Below, one piece after another: positions 8,727 to 16,086 of a stretch of 36,761 bases of DNA. Each line of letters opens with the position of its first letter. Position 1 is the stretch's first letter. A program made the position numbers and the translations under genes. Under the pieces are notes generated by a model. It made no database searches. It was not told the DNA's origin and worked only from the letters and a program-made list of their open reading frames with translations. Source of the stretch: Candidatus Saccharimonadota bacterium (GTDB lineage Bacteria > Patescibacteriota > Saccharimonadia > Saccharimonadales > Saccharimonadaceae); NCBI GenBank assembly GCA_009777315.1, contig WRMD01000008.1, positions 1 to 36,761 of the forward strand. The letters run 5' to 3'.

Positions 8727-8890
8727 AAACCAGCTGCCGGGGACTTAGCAAAAGCCTCATCAGGTACGGAATTCCTCTGCAAACAGAATGGTTTTTCTCT
8801 GTCGCCACAGAGAAAAACCTTCTTCCCCCTCGCTTTGCCAAGCTCCGGGACGTTGCAGAGGAATTGTACCTTGACACGGCTTTTATCTAG
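8727..8890 (+). repeat. Multi-hairpin structured repeat, copy 1
   Basis: This sequence is nearly identical to 22213-22380 and structurally similar to 13862-14033. An outer stem pairs AAAAGCC (8750-8756) and GGTAC with GTACC and GGCTTTT (8878-8884). A 13-bp stem pairs AATTCCTCTGCAA with TTGCAGAGGAATT. Inside are a 12-bp hairpin with loop TCGCCA (8790-8819) and a small hairpin GCTT-TGCC-AAGC (8832-8843). It follows htpX directly and precedes a 27-bp end repeat at 8975. It may be a structured RNA or a single-stranded DNA fold; the active strand cannot be told from sequence alone. I found no protein in it that fits all three copies. Confidence 0.75.
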
Positions 8891-8903
8891 CTCGCTAAAG
8901 CTC

Positions 8904-8944
8904 GCATGAATTAGCTAAAAGTGTGATTTTAGCATAATTCATGC
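8904..8944. terminator. Long hairpin, possible terminator or part of the repeat element
   Basis: GCATGAATTAGCTAAAA pairs with TTTTAGCATAATTCATGC around a GTGTGA loop, with one mismatch. There is no T run directly after the stem, so terminator function is uncertain. It stands between structured repeat copy 1 and the 27-bp end repeat. Confidence 0.45.
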
Positions 8945-8974
8945 CTTCGGCGTTCGTTATCACTCACAGATCTT

Positions 8975-9057
8975 CCCCACCCCCTACGGGTAGACACGGC
9001 GTCCAGCAAGGAAAGGAAGAAAACCTTGGTTTTCTTAGTGTGTGACAGTGGCGAAGG
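8975..9057 (-). repeat. Solo 27-bp cassette end with nearby 14-bp end (collapsed cassette)
   Basis: Positions 8975-9001 are the reverse complement of the conserved cassette 3' end (CTACCCGTAGGGGGTGGGG core). Positions 9044-9057 are the reverse complement of the cassette 5' end CCTTCGCCACTGTC. Only about 42 bp separate them, against about 180 bp in the full cassettes, and the coding content is gone. The interval holds a perfect 20-nt palindrome, AAGAAAACCTTGGTTTTCTT. The sequence next to the 27-bp end (GTCCAGC) matches that at the other solo copy (22385). Confidence 0.75.
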
Positions 9058-9066
9058 GAGAGGTTA

Positions 9067-9088
9067 AGCCCCCGATCGCTCGGGGGCT
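9067..9088. terminator. Hairpin downstream of the 217-aa gene
   Basis: A perfect 9-bp stem, AGCCCCCGA with TCGGGGGCT, closes a TCGC loop. It lies about 40 bp past the stop codon of the minus-strand gene at 9130. The T run on that side is short (TTAA), so it would be a weak terminator. Confidence 0.5.
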
Positions 9089-9129
9089 GTGATTGTGTTA
9101 GCTTTTGAAGGGTTTTTGGTTGGTGCGAA

Positions 9130-9783
9130 TCAGGCGGCGTGGAATCGTTTCTGCGCTTTGAGGTGCTCAATTTCGGCGCGCAGTTTGGCGTTTTCCTCCT
9201 CAAGGGCGCGGTAGGAAGTGGTGGTTTCGACGAAGGGTAATTCATCGTATTCGGTAAACTTCATTTCAATATTCGACAGCTCTTCAATGTAGGCCATGCG
9301 GTCGGCTTTGTCGGCGTTGGACAGGACGATCCAGCCCATGGAGAAATTGGCGGGGCCGATTTCGTGGCCGCCGCGATAGCCGGCTTTATCTAATTCCTCA
9401 CAGATGAAGGGGCGGACGGGCGCCAGGAAAAGGTTTCCGGTTTCGTTGATGAACAAAACGTGCCCGCCATGCGTGGAATAGTAGCCGATACCAGAAGCGT
9501 AGATTATGCTCTGGCTGTCTTTGAAGCTAAAGCCGTACCGAGAAGCTTTGGCGTGGTCCATGCTGTGAGTGTCGAAGCAGCCGGGGAAAGCCCAGCTGTT
9601 GCCGGTGTTTTCGATGAGGCGGGCGCGGTCGGGGTATTGGCCTTCGTTGTCGCCGCCGCCGTGGTGGTCGGTGAACTTTTCGCCGGTTACTTGGACGACG
9701 AAAGAGTAGACTTCGGCGGGGAGCGATTGGAGCTTTCTGACCTCGGCGATTTGCTGAGCCTTGTTTGACAGTTGGTTTTGCAT
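9130..9783 (-). CDS. Unrecognised cytoplasmic protein with C-terminal coiled coil
   Basis: The start at 9783 has AAAGGAGGA spaced 6 nt before it; an upstream in-frame ATG has no such site. The protein has 217 aa, no signal peptide and no membrane helix. Residues 35-180 form a compact domain rich in Gly, His and aromatic residues (DHHGGGDNEGQYPDRARLI, YYSTHGGHVLFINETGN). The last 30 residues (YRALEEENAKLRAEIEHLKAQK) are a leucine-zipper-like coiled coil. I do not recognise the family. It has the most canonical promoter in this part of the window and a leader of about 85 nt, which suggests high or regulated expression. Confidence 0.75.
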   Translation of the reverse strand: MQNQLSNKAQQIAEVRKLQSLPAEVYSFVVQVTGEKFTDHHGGGDNEGQYPDRARLIENTGNSWAFPGCFDTHSMDHAKASRYGFSFKDSQSIIYASGIGYYSTHGGHVLFINETGNLFLAPVRPFICEELDKAGYRGGHEIGPANFSMGWIVLSNADKADRMAYIEELSNIEMKFTEYDELPFVETTTSYRALEEENAKLRAEIEHLKAQKRFHAA

Positions 9784-9873
9784 GAAAAATCCTCCTTTAA
9801 AATAGGTAATTGGGGTTGTGGTCAAGCTAACTTATTGAGGTGCGAATAGGAAACATCTCCTACTCTACCTACC

Positions 9874-9902
9874 ATTATAGCACACCACAAGCGGAAAGTC
9901 AA
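9874..9902 (-). promoter_or_regulatory. Consensus sigma-70 promoter of the 217-aa gene
   Basis: On the minus strand TTGACT and TATAAT are separated by 17 bp, with an extended TGC before the -10 box. Over 31 nt it matches the DGR target promoter at 17130-17158 and flanking bases at 27 positions. Confidence 0.88.
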
Positions 9903-9994
9903 TAGTTCTAACGGTTATTTTGGGGGTTAACAGGGGTGCGGGAAGGGTGGAAATGTGGTGGAAAATGGGTGCTTTTTCGTGGTATGATTAGGGT

Positions 9995-11110
9995 ATGGGT
10001 ATAGTTTTTGTGTTGGGTGTGCTGGTGATTGTGCTGACGACGGTGGTGGTCGTGATGATGATACAGATGGCGAAATTGAAACAGACGGATGGGGATGAAG
10101 GTGAGGGGCAAGGAGATGCGGTGGCGGGGATGTTGAAGCAGGATCTGGTGGCGTTAAATGAGCGGATTGAGCGGCTGAATGAGTCGGTGAATGACAAGAT
10201 GACGAAGAATAGTGAGCTGGTGCGGGGGGCGATTGAGAAGAATAATGAACAGATGCGGGGGAGTGTGCAGAAGCAGCTGGGCGAGAGTGCGCGGATCGTG
10301 CAGGAGGTTTCGCAGAGATTGACGAAGCTGGATGAGACGAATAAACGAGTGGTGGGGGTGGCGGATGAGCTGAAGACCTTGCAGGCGGTGTTGCAAAATC
10401 CGAAGCAGCGAGGGGTGTTTGGGGAGGTGTTTCTGGAGAGCGTGCTGGAAAATGTGCTGCCGGTGGGGCAATATGAGATGCAGCATAAGTTTAAGGGTGG
10501 GGATATTGTGGATGCGGTGATTTTGCTGGATAAGGGGAAGATGTTGCCGGTGGATAGTAAGTTTAGTTTGGAGAACTATAACAGGATGCTGGAGGCGAGT
10601 GGGGAGGAGAAGAAGAAGCTGCTGAAAGCGGTGAAGGATGATCTCAAGGGGCGGATTGATGAGACGGCGAAGTATATTCGGCCGAATGAGGGGACGATGG
10701 ACTTTGCGTTTATGTTTATTCCGAGTGAGAGTTTGTATTATGATATGTTGATAGCGAATGTGGGGACGGCGGGGAGCGCGCGGGATTTGATAGATTATGC
10801 GTTTCGGGATAAGCGGGTGATAATTGTCAGCCCGACGACGCTGCTGGCGTATCTGCAGACGATTTTGCAGGGGTTAAGGAGCTTGCAGATTGAGGAGCAG
10901 GCGAAGGATATTCAGAAGCGGGTGGGGCAGCTGGGGGCGCATATTGAGAATTTTGAGGGGTATATGGTGAAGCTGGGGAATAGTTTGGGGACGACGGTGA
11001 ATCATTTTAATGCGGCGCATAAGGAAGTGGGGAAGATTGACAAGGACGTGGTGAGGATTGCGGGGGGTGAGGTGAGGGTAGAGCCGTTGCAGTTGGACAA
11101 GCCGGCATAA
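9995..11110 (+). CDS. rmuC: RmuC family protein
   Basis: RmuC proteins are predicted DNA-recombination factors with a nuclease-like core. In E. coli, loss raises inversions at short inverted repeats. The 371-aa protein starts with a membrane helix (residues 3-23), then a coiled coil (about 45-125), then the conserved domain (KQRGVFGEVFLESVLENVLP, LPVDSKFSLENY, MDFAFMFIPSESLYYDML, VIIVSPTTLLAYLQTI). TATGAT at 9983-9988 lies 6 nt before the ATG and no ribosome site is present, so the mRNA is probably leaderless. A link to the inverted repeats nearby is only speculation. Confidence 0.93.
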   Translation: MGIVFVLGVLVIVLTTVVVVMMIQMAKLKQTDGDEGEGQGDAVAGMLKQDLVALNERIERLNESVNDKMTKNSELVRGAIEKNNEQMRGSVQKQLGESARIVQEVSQRLTKLDETNKRVVGVADELKTLQAVLQNPKQRGVFGEVFLESVLENVLPVGQYEMQHKFKGGDIVDAVILLDKGKMLPVDSKFSLENYNRMLEASGEEKKKLLKAVKDDLKGRIDETAKYIRPNEGTMDFAFMFIPSESLYYDMLIANVGTAGSARDLIDYAFRDKRVIIVSPTTLLAYLQTILQGLRSLQIEEQAKDIQKRVGQLGAHIENFEGYMVKLGNSLGTTVNHFNAAHKEVGKIDKDVVRIAGGEVRVEPLQLDKPA

Positions 11111-11162
11111 CTCTTCCTTGAGCTTCATCCGAATAGAGCTATGCCATGATATAATATGGGAT

Positions 11163-11876
11163 ATGAAGGTGATAGAGGTAAACGACCTGGTGGTCGGGTT
11201 TGGTGATAAGGTGGTGTTGGATGGGCTGAGTTTTGAGGTGAATAAGGGGGAGATTTTTGGGCTGCTGGGAGGGAATGGGAGCGGGAAGACGACGACGCTA
11301 CGGACGCTACTAAACTTTTATAAGCCGACGTCGGGGACGGCTTTGATTAATGGGCGGAGGTTTGATTCGGAGGTGACGCGAGTGGGGTATCTGCCGGAGG
11401 AGCGGGGGCTGTATGTGAAAGAACGAGTGCTCGACGTGATGACGTATTTTGGGCGGCTGAAAGGGGTGAGGGGCGCGGCGAAATGGTCGAAGAGGTATCT
11501 GGAGAGGGTGGGGCTGGCGGACAAAATGAATGAACGACTGGAGAAGCTGAGTAGCGGGCAACAACAGAAGGTGCAGCTGGGGATTACGATTATTGATGCG
11601 CCGGGGCTATTGATTTTGGATGAGCCGACGAAGGGGTTTGATCCGGTGAATCGGCGACTTTTGATGGATATCATCGAGGAGCGGCGGCAGGCGGGGGCGA
11701 CGATTGTGTTGATAACGCATTATATGGAAGAGGTGGAGCGGCTGTGTGATCGGGCGATTTTGCTGAAGGACGGGAAGGCGAGGGCGTATGGGACGATTCA
11801 AGAGATCAAGAAGAAGTTTGGCGAGAAAAGTCTGGACCAAGTGTTTATTGACATTTATGGCGAGGAGGAGGTGTGA
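11163..11876 (+). CDS. ABC transporter ATP-binding protein (NatA type)
   Basis: The start at 11163 is supported by TATAAT at 11150-11155, 7 nt before the ATG, and by the domain beginning at KVIEVNDLVVGFGDKVVLDG. The protein is 237 aa. Walker A is GGNGSGKTT (near residue 37), the signature is LSSGQQQKVQLG, Walker B is LLILDEP, and the H-loop is ITHYMEE. It energises the permease encoded immediately downstream. The substrate may be sodium, a drug or a peptide; the sequence does not say. Confidence 0.94.
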   Translation: MKVIEVNDLVVGFGDKVVLDGLSFEVNKGEIFGLLGGNGSGKTTTLRTLLNFYKPTSGTALINGRRFDSEVTRVGYLPEERGLYVKERVLDVMTYFGRLKGVRGAAKWSKRYLERVGLADKMNERLEKLSSGQQQKVQLGITIIDAPGLLILDEPTKGFDPVNRRLLMDIIEERRQAGATIVLITHYMEEVERLCDRAILLKDGKARAYGTIQEIKKKFGEKSLDQVFIDIYGEEEV

Positions 11877-11878
11877 AA

Positions 11879-13093
11879 ATGCTGCGGGCGGACACCAGTG
11901 AGGTGGTGCGGTTTGAGATTATTCGGACGTTGAAGCGGGTGAGTTTTTGGGTGGCGGCGCTGTTGCTGCCGATGATTATCGTGGGTTATGTGACGGTGGT
12001 GAGTATGATTGGCAGTGGGGCGGATGATGCGCTGGGGGAGCGGGCGACGCTGGCGGGGATGCGGCTTGGGGTGTGGGATGAGGCGGGGCGGATAGAGCCG
12101 GAGCTGTTGCGAGAGCAGGGGGTGACGGTGTTGGTGAGCGAGGCGGCTGGTCGACGGGCGGTGGCGGATGGGGTTTTGGACGTGGCATATATTATCCCGG
12201 AGAATCTAGAGGTGCGGATATATTTTGAGAGTAGCGGGGTTGATTTTTTGACGGATTATCGGGCGCGGGTGGACGAGTGGCTGCATGCGTCGACGTTGGC
12301 GGGGCTGACCCCGGATCAGCAGATGATTTTGACGCAGGCGTATGAGGTGGAGAGTATCAATCTGACGGACGTGAATGTGCATCGGGCGATGGGGGATTTG
12401 ATCGCGCCGCTGATGGGGCTGGTGGTGTTTTATGCGTTGATTTGTATTTTTGGGAATCGACTGACGGCTTCGACGATTGAGGAGAAGGAAAATCGGATTT
12501 CGGAGATGCTACTGACGGCGTGTTCGGCGCGGAGCTTGATTGTCGGGAAGATGATTGCGTTGATTTTGCTGGGGTTTTTGCAGGTGGCGATACTGGCGGT
12601 GCCGGTGTTATTAGCGTTTATGTTGCTGCAAGATAATCCGCTCGAGGGGGTTTTGGGAGCGCTCGGTGGAGTGGAGTTTGGCTTGGGGACGGTGTTTGCG
12701 TCGCTGGTGCTTTTGCTACTCAGCTATATATTGTTTACGGGGTTGTCGATGTTTATCGGGACGTTGGTGCCGACGGCGAAGGAAGTCGGGGCGTATTCGG
12801 GGATTGTGATGATTGGGGTGATTTTGCCGATCTTCTTTATCGGGGAATATTTGGCGACGGAGCCGAGCGCGCTGGCGAATTTTTTGACGTTCTTCCCCTT
12901 AAGTGCGCCGATTTCGCTGTTTGCAAGGCTGGCGCTGGGGACGATTCCGCTGTGGCAGTTTTGGCTGGCGACGGGGGTTGTGGCGCTGTTCGCTGTGATA
13001 TTTATATTTTTGACGATACGGACGTTCCAGTTGGGGCTGATGGAGTTTTCGAGGAAATTGCAATTTAAGGAAATTATTGGAGGGAAGCAATGA
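11879..13093 (+). CDS. ABC transporter permease (NatB/ABC-2 type)
   Basis: The ATG at 11879 is preceded by GAGGAGG at a good distance; a GTG at 11873 overlapping the upstream stop codon is the alternative. The protein is about 404 aa. One N-terminal membrane helix (about 18-40) is followed by a large extracytoplasmic domain and then five or six helices from about residue 175 onward, the ABC-2 arrangement. A signature-like segment, ENRISEMLLTACSARSLIVGKMIA, connects helices and contacts the ATPase. It forms an exporter with the upstream ATPase and overlaps the next gene by 4 bp. Confidence 0.9.
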   Translation: MLRADTSEVVRFEIIRTLKRVSFWVAALLLPMIIVGYVTVVSMIGSGADDALGERATLAGMRLGVWDEAGRIEPELLREQGVTVLVSEAAGRRAVADGVLDVAYIIPENLEVRIYFESSGVDFLTDYRARVDEWLHASTLAGLTPDQQMILTQAYEVESINLTDVNVHRAMGDLIAPLMGLVVFYALICIFGNRLTASTIEEKENRISEMLLTACSARSLIVGKMIALILLGFLQVAILAVPVLLAFMLLQDNPLEGVLGALGGVEFGLGTVFASLVLLLLSYILFTGLSMFIGTLVPTAKEVGAYSGIVMIGVILPIFFIGEYLATEPSALANFLTFFPLSAPISLFARLALGTIPLWQFWLATGVVALFAVIFIFLTIRTFQLGLMEFSRKLQFKEIIGGKQ

Positions 13094-13857
13094 AAAAAGT
13101 ATTAGCGTTTGATTTGGATATGACTTTGAATGTGGCGAAGACGCCGTTGACGAGAGAAATGGCGGAAGTGTTTAACGAGTCGCTTCGGTATTTTCCGATG
13201 TGTGTGATAAGTGGGCAGAAATATGATCAGTTTGTGGTGCAGTTGATTGAGCCTTTGATGGCGGCGGGGGTGGGGGAAGAGCAGCTGGAAAATCTGCATT
13301 TGATGGTGGCGCAGGGGACGCAGTATTATGTGCGGAAGGATGGCGAGTGGCGGCTGGAATATAATGAGGCGCTGACGGAGATTCAGGCGGATGAGTTGGC
13401 GGCGGCGCTGGAAAAGGCGGCGAAGGAGCTGGGGTACTGGGAGGAGGATAAGTTGGCGGCGGGGGATGAGATTATTGAGAATCGGGAGAGTATGATGGCG
13501 TTCTCGGCGCTGGGGCAGAAGGCTGGGGTGGAGGCGAAAATGGCTTGGGATCCGGATATGAAGAAGCGGAATGCTATTGCGGAATTGGCGCGGAAGGAGG
13601 CGTCGGCGTATGAGTTTGAGGTGGGTGGGACGACGACGATAAATGCGTTTTTGCCGGGGATGAATAAGGTGTTTGGGATGACAAAATTGATGGAGCGGCT
13701 GGGGGTAGGGAAGGGGGATATTTTGTATTTTGGTGATATGACGCAGCCGGGGGGGAATGATTATCCGGTGGTGGAGATGGGGATCGAGGTGGTGACGGTG
13801 GAGAGGTGGGAGGATACGGCGTATGCGCTGCGTGGGGTGAATGGGGTGGTTGGGTAA
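13090..13857 (+). CDS. HAD-IIB phosphatase, eukaryotic-phosphomannomutase-like
   Basis: The 255-aa protein contains the HAD catalytic motif DLDMTL (residues 8-13; nucleophile D8 and acid D10), motif II ISGQKYDQF, and a C-terminal FGDMTQPGGNDYPV that closely matches the PMM loop. HAD-IIB cap insertions lie between them. It could act as a sugar-phosphate phosphatase or phosphomannomutase in sugar-nucleotide supply. The start overlaps the permease stop as ATGA with GGAGG upstream, so translation is coupled to the ABC genes. Confidence 0.85.
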   Translation: MKKVLAFDLDMTLNVAKTPLTREMAEVFNESLRYFPMCVISGQKYDQFVVQLIEPLMAAGVGEEQLENLHLMVAQGTQYYVRKDGEWRLEYNEALTEIQADELAAALEKAAKELGYWEEDKLAAGDEIIENRESMMAFSALGQKAGVEAKMAWDPDMKKRNAIAELARKEASAYEFEVGGTTTINAFLPGMNKVFGMTKLMERLGVGKGDILYFGDMTQPGGNDYPVVEMGIEVVTVERWEDTAYALRGVNGVVG

Positions 13858-13861
13858 GCAA

Positions 13862-14033
13862 CAAAACAGCTTCGAGTAAGTCTTTAGCAAAACCCTCACC
13901 AAGGTACTAATTTCATTCAGACTCGACGTCGCTTCATCCTATCGCCATAGGTGAAGCGCGTCTGACTCTCGGTTTGCCAACCTCCGAGACGTCTTCATGA
14001 AATTGTACCTTGATACGGCTTTCGCATATAATC
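13862..14033 (+). repeat. Multi-hairpin structured repeat, copy 3 (diverged)
   Basis: The primary sequence has drifted strongly from copies 1 and 2 but keeps the same fold. AAGGTAC pairs with GTACCTT, AATTTCAT with ATGAAATT, and GCTTCATCCTA with TAGGTGAAGC around loop TCGCCA (13942-13947). A final hairpin with TTTGCCAA follows. The unpaired pieces TTAGCAAAA, TCGCCA, TTTGCCAA and GACGT are conserved. It starts 4 nt after the HAD gene and precedes the cassette end at 14099. Confidence 0.75.
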
Positions 14034-14098
14034 TCCCAAAGCTATTTCGATGCTGCCTTCTCGATCCATCCTATCCCAACCCATACTAACTATAGCCT

Positions 14099-14316
14099 CC
14101 CCACCCCCTACGGGTAGACACAGCGGAGGGAAGCTCCATCAAACTTGGGACTATTGTTTGTGCCCGTATCGACGATGGTAGCGCCTTCGGTCATACGTAG
14201 GGTTGAGATGTTTGCAGATCCAGACGCCGGAGAGGCGTGCCACATAAGAACATAGTTAGACTGATAACGTAGCCCGTTAGGAGTAGCTGTTCTCGCTGCC
14301 GAGACAGTGGCGAAGG
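14099..14316 (-). pseudogene. FISUMP-like C-terminal cassette C1
   Basis: Read on the minus strand it encodes about 68 residues from SFATVS to SLRCVYP-stop. This corresponds to the second half of a Fibrobacter-succinogenes-major-paralogous (FISUMP) domain, a C-type-lectin-like fold (MWHASPASGSANIS then DGASLRCV). No N-terminal half, start codon with ribosome site, or signal peptide precedes it. The shared ends are GACAGTGGCGAAGG (14303-14316) and the 27-bp end (14099-14125). It lies back to back with the ImmA gene, 43 bp away. It may be a dead gene end or a silent donor segment. Confidence 0.75.
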
Positions 14317-14359
14317 AGGGGGCTACTTTTTCACTTATAATCTGTGGTATCATCATAAT

Positions 14360-14911
14360 ATGGACGATTACAGAAAAGTAGCGATTGATAAAGCTAGGGA
14401 AATCGTGAAAAAATACAACCCAAACATTTTAATACCGTTTCCTTTTGAGAACATACTGAAAGAACATGAGGACGTGGAGGTCTTTAGTGTAGACTTGACG
14501 GCAAACGGTTTCTCTGGATTTATTGCCTATGATGACACTGATGGTAAATTTAAAATAGCCCTAAACTCAAGGGATTCTAAGGAGAGGGCTTATTTTACAA
14601 AAGCACACGAACTGGGGCACTATTTCCTGCATGGAGAGGAGATTAAAAACTATAAGGATGGCGACAAGCTAATTACTGATGAGTCGTCTGTCCTTGACCA
14701 TCCGATAATGTTTCGCGGTAATCTTTCCGGGAACAAAATATTTGAAAGGCAGGCGAACAGCTTTGCTGCTGAGCTAATAATGCCAGAGGAGCAGGTTAGA
14801 AATGCCTGGGACGTTTCTGGCGGCGATTTATCGTATTGCGCGAGGGTCTTTGAAGTTTCGTTGACTGCCATGGCTATTCGGGTTGAGGCGCTAGGGTTAA
14901 GGAATGGATAG
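14360..14911 (+). CDS. ImmA/IrrE family metallopeptidase
   Basis: The 183-aa protein has the zinc motif HELGH (residues 83-87) and the downstream RQANSFAAELIMP helix typical of ImmA/IrrE peptidases. Family members cleave repressors in mobile elements, stress responses or toxin-antitoxin modules. No XRE repressor is visible beside it. TATCAT at 14348-14353 lies 6 nt before the ATG, so it is probably leaderless. It overlaps the next gene by 8 bp. Codon choice is less G-rich than in neighbouring housekeeping genes, suggesting acquisition by transfer. Confidence 0.9.
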   Translation: MDDYRKVAIDKAREIVKKYNPNILIPFPFENILKEHEDVEVFSVDLTANGFSGFIAYDDTDGKFKIALNSRDSKERAYFTKAHELGHYFLHGEEIKNYKDGDKLITDESSVLDHPIMFRGNLSGNKIFERQANSFAAELIMPEEQVRNAWDVSGGDLSYCARVFEVSLTAMAIRVEALGLRNG

Positions 14912-15296
14912 CCCAGATAACCCAAAGGAGAGTAATCTTTCAGATTTACTTAAACTACTAACGACTAAAAGCGACAGTAACTTATTTAAGGGTGGTGAAC
15001 AGAAGTATACTGAAAAAACCGAGAGGGCGCGCAAACAAAAGATTGAGAACGATAATTCAGAGGATGATCAACGCCAGAAGAAGTGGCTACTAGAAAAGTT
15101 GGTTTGGTTCTTGAGGGTTGAAACGGTTGCCTTCTTCGTCTTGGCATTTTTGCAAGGGCTTTTACCAAACACAGGATGGTTCCATCTTGAGAGGTGGAGT
15201 TTCAATTTAATAATAATAGCCACAATCTCACAGATTACCGCTATGCTCATGATTGCGGTGAAGCACTTATTCCCTAAGAAAAACGGCAGATCCTAA
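14904..15296 (+). CDS. Two-TM membrane protein paired with ImmA
   Basis: The 130-aa protein has a polar, charged N-terminal half (residues 1-65) and two predicted membrane helices (about 72-91 and 100-121), with a short basic tail. The ATG overlaps the ImmA stop codon by 8 bp, indicating translational coupling and a joint function. I do not recognise the family. A membrane effector or sensor controlled by the peptidase is a reasonable inference. It ends 4 bp before cassette C2. Confidence 0.75.
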   Translation: MDSPDNPKESNLSDLLKLLTTKSDSNLFKGGEQKYTEKTERARKQKIENDNSEDDQRQKKWLLEKLVWFLRVETVAFFVLAFLQGLLPNTGWFHLERWSFNLIIIATISQITAMLMIAVKHLFPKKNGRS

Positions 15297-15300
15297 CTCT

Positions 15301-15521
15301 CCTTCGCCACTGTCTCTATGGGCTGGCTTCAGCCTTCTTCTACTGCTGGCGGCCTCTATACGGAGGGCTCTCCGCCTGCTCTTTGGTGGGTCTCATCGCT
15401 ACACACAGCAACGAGTGCAGCCGCTATGTATGTTCGCTCGGGTAACATCGCTCCAGGCATAGATCGTGACGGCAAAACTATTGGCGAATCCCTCCGCTGT
15501 GTCTACCCGTAGGGGGTGGGG
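15301..15521 (+). pseudogene. FISUMP-like C-terminal cassette C2
   Basis: It reads SFATVS through SLRCVYP-stop (about 69 residues), with WWVSS and GESLRCV as the lectin-like landmarks. It starts with CCTTCGCCACTGTC (15301-15314) and ends with the 27-bp end (15495-15521). It has no start region of its own, since the upstream gene stops 4 bp before it. Together with C1 it encloses the ImmA pair in inverted orientation. It shares short patches (TGGTGGGTCTC, TCCAGGCATA) with C4, giving a mosaic look. Confidence 0.75.
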
Positions 15522-15540
15522 TGTTGTGCTAAAATGAGGT

Positions 15541-15778
15541 ATGATTGTTTTTGATATATTCGGCTGGGCAGGAATGGTTTTAGTCTTGCTGGCATACTTC
15601 CAATAAGATTAAGAACGGTTGGTTCTACCAAATGCTCAACCTCTTGGCAGCATTATCCATGGCTATTGGGCTATTCCCTAAAAACGCATGGTTCTCATTT
15701 GTTCTTCAAGTAGTTTGGGGAATAATTGCAGTGGTTACCTTAGTTCGCCTGAAAAACAAGAAAAAGCCAGACGCTTAG
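15541..15778 (+). pseudogene. Frameshifted CBU_0592-like small membrane protein
   Basis: The first frame gives IFGWAGMVLVLLAYFQ and stops at 15604-15606. A second frame beginning near 15602 continues KNGWFYQMLNLLAALSMAIG through FVLQVVWGIIAVVTLVR to a TAG at 15776. Joined, they match the layout of CBU_0592-type three-helix proteins (also described as related to SemiSWEET). One inserted base or two lost bases near 15600 would explain it. TAAAAT at 15530-15535 stands 5 nt before the ATG. The unit fits between the 27-bp ends of C2 and C3 with 19 and 6 bp to spare. Sequencing error is a possible alternative. Confidence 0.75.
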
Positions 15779-15784
15779 CACTCT

Positions 15785-15996
15785 CCCCACCCCCTACGGG
15801 TAGACACAGCGGAGGGAGAAGCCGTAAGCTTTAGGATTGTTGCCATCGTTGCCCAGGAAGAGGCCCGTGGCATGGACGATTGCGTTAATTGGATTTGTGG
15901 CTGTGCCAAGAGAAGGTGTCCATGTAAACATATATGGCTCCTGACGAAGACCACCCGTAATAGGAAGGAAGACATCCGCTGTGACAGTGGCGAAGG
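15785..15996 (-). pseudogene. FISUMP-like C-terminal cassette C3
   Basis: On the minus strand it reads SFATVTADVFLPITGG through YGFSLRCVYP-stop. ADVFLPxxG and GFSxRCV are typical of FISUMP domains, so this copy supports the family call best. The ends are the 27-bp repeat (15785-15811) and the 14-bp repeat (15983-15996). A promoter and a terminator-like hairpin stand just upstream (16002-16086). No start codon with ribosome site serves it. Confidence 0.78.
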
Positions 15997-16001
15997 ATAA
16001 C

Positions 16002-16057
16002 AAAAAACCAGGGCCTGGGCTCCTGCATCAGCAAGAGCTGTACCCTGATGTGCTTTT
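16002..16057 (-). ncRNA. Short promoter-proximal RNA or attenuator upstream of C3
   Basis: From the promoter at 16058-16086 a transcript of about 50 nt would run leftward. It folds as CATCAG pairing with CTGATG, then CCAGG-C-CCTGG followed by TTTTTT (16018 down to 16002), a good intrinsic terminator. Read-through would enter cassette C3. This may be an attenuator leader or a small RNA. Confidence 0.55.
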
Positions 16058-16086
16058 ATTATACCAATATCATTTTGAATAGTCAA
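16058..16086 (-). promoter_or_regulatory. Consensus promoter reading toward cassette C3
   Basis: On the minus strand TTGACT, a 17-bp spacer and TATAAT are all canonical. Downstream lie the terminator hairpin at 16002-16018 and cassette C3. Confidence 0.8.

Noticed and set aside
8727-8890. Hammerhead ribozyme (CTGATGAG on the minus strand)
   Set aside because: The rest of the hammerhead core (GAAA and the cleavage stem) is missing, and copy 3 has TTGGTGAG instead.
14099-15521. Insertion sequence or composite transposon
   Set aside because: No transposase is present and I saw no target-site duplication. The inverted ends are coding ends of lectin-like fragments.
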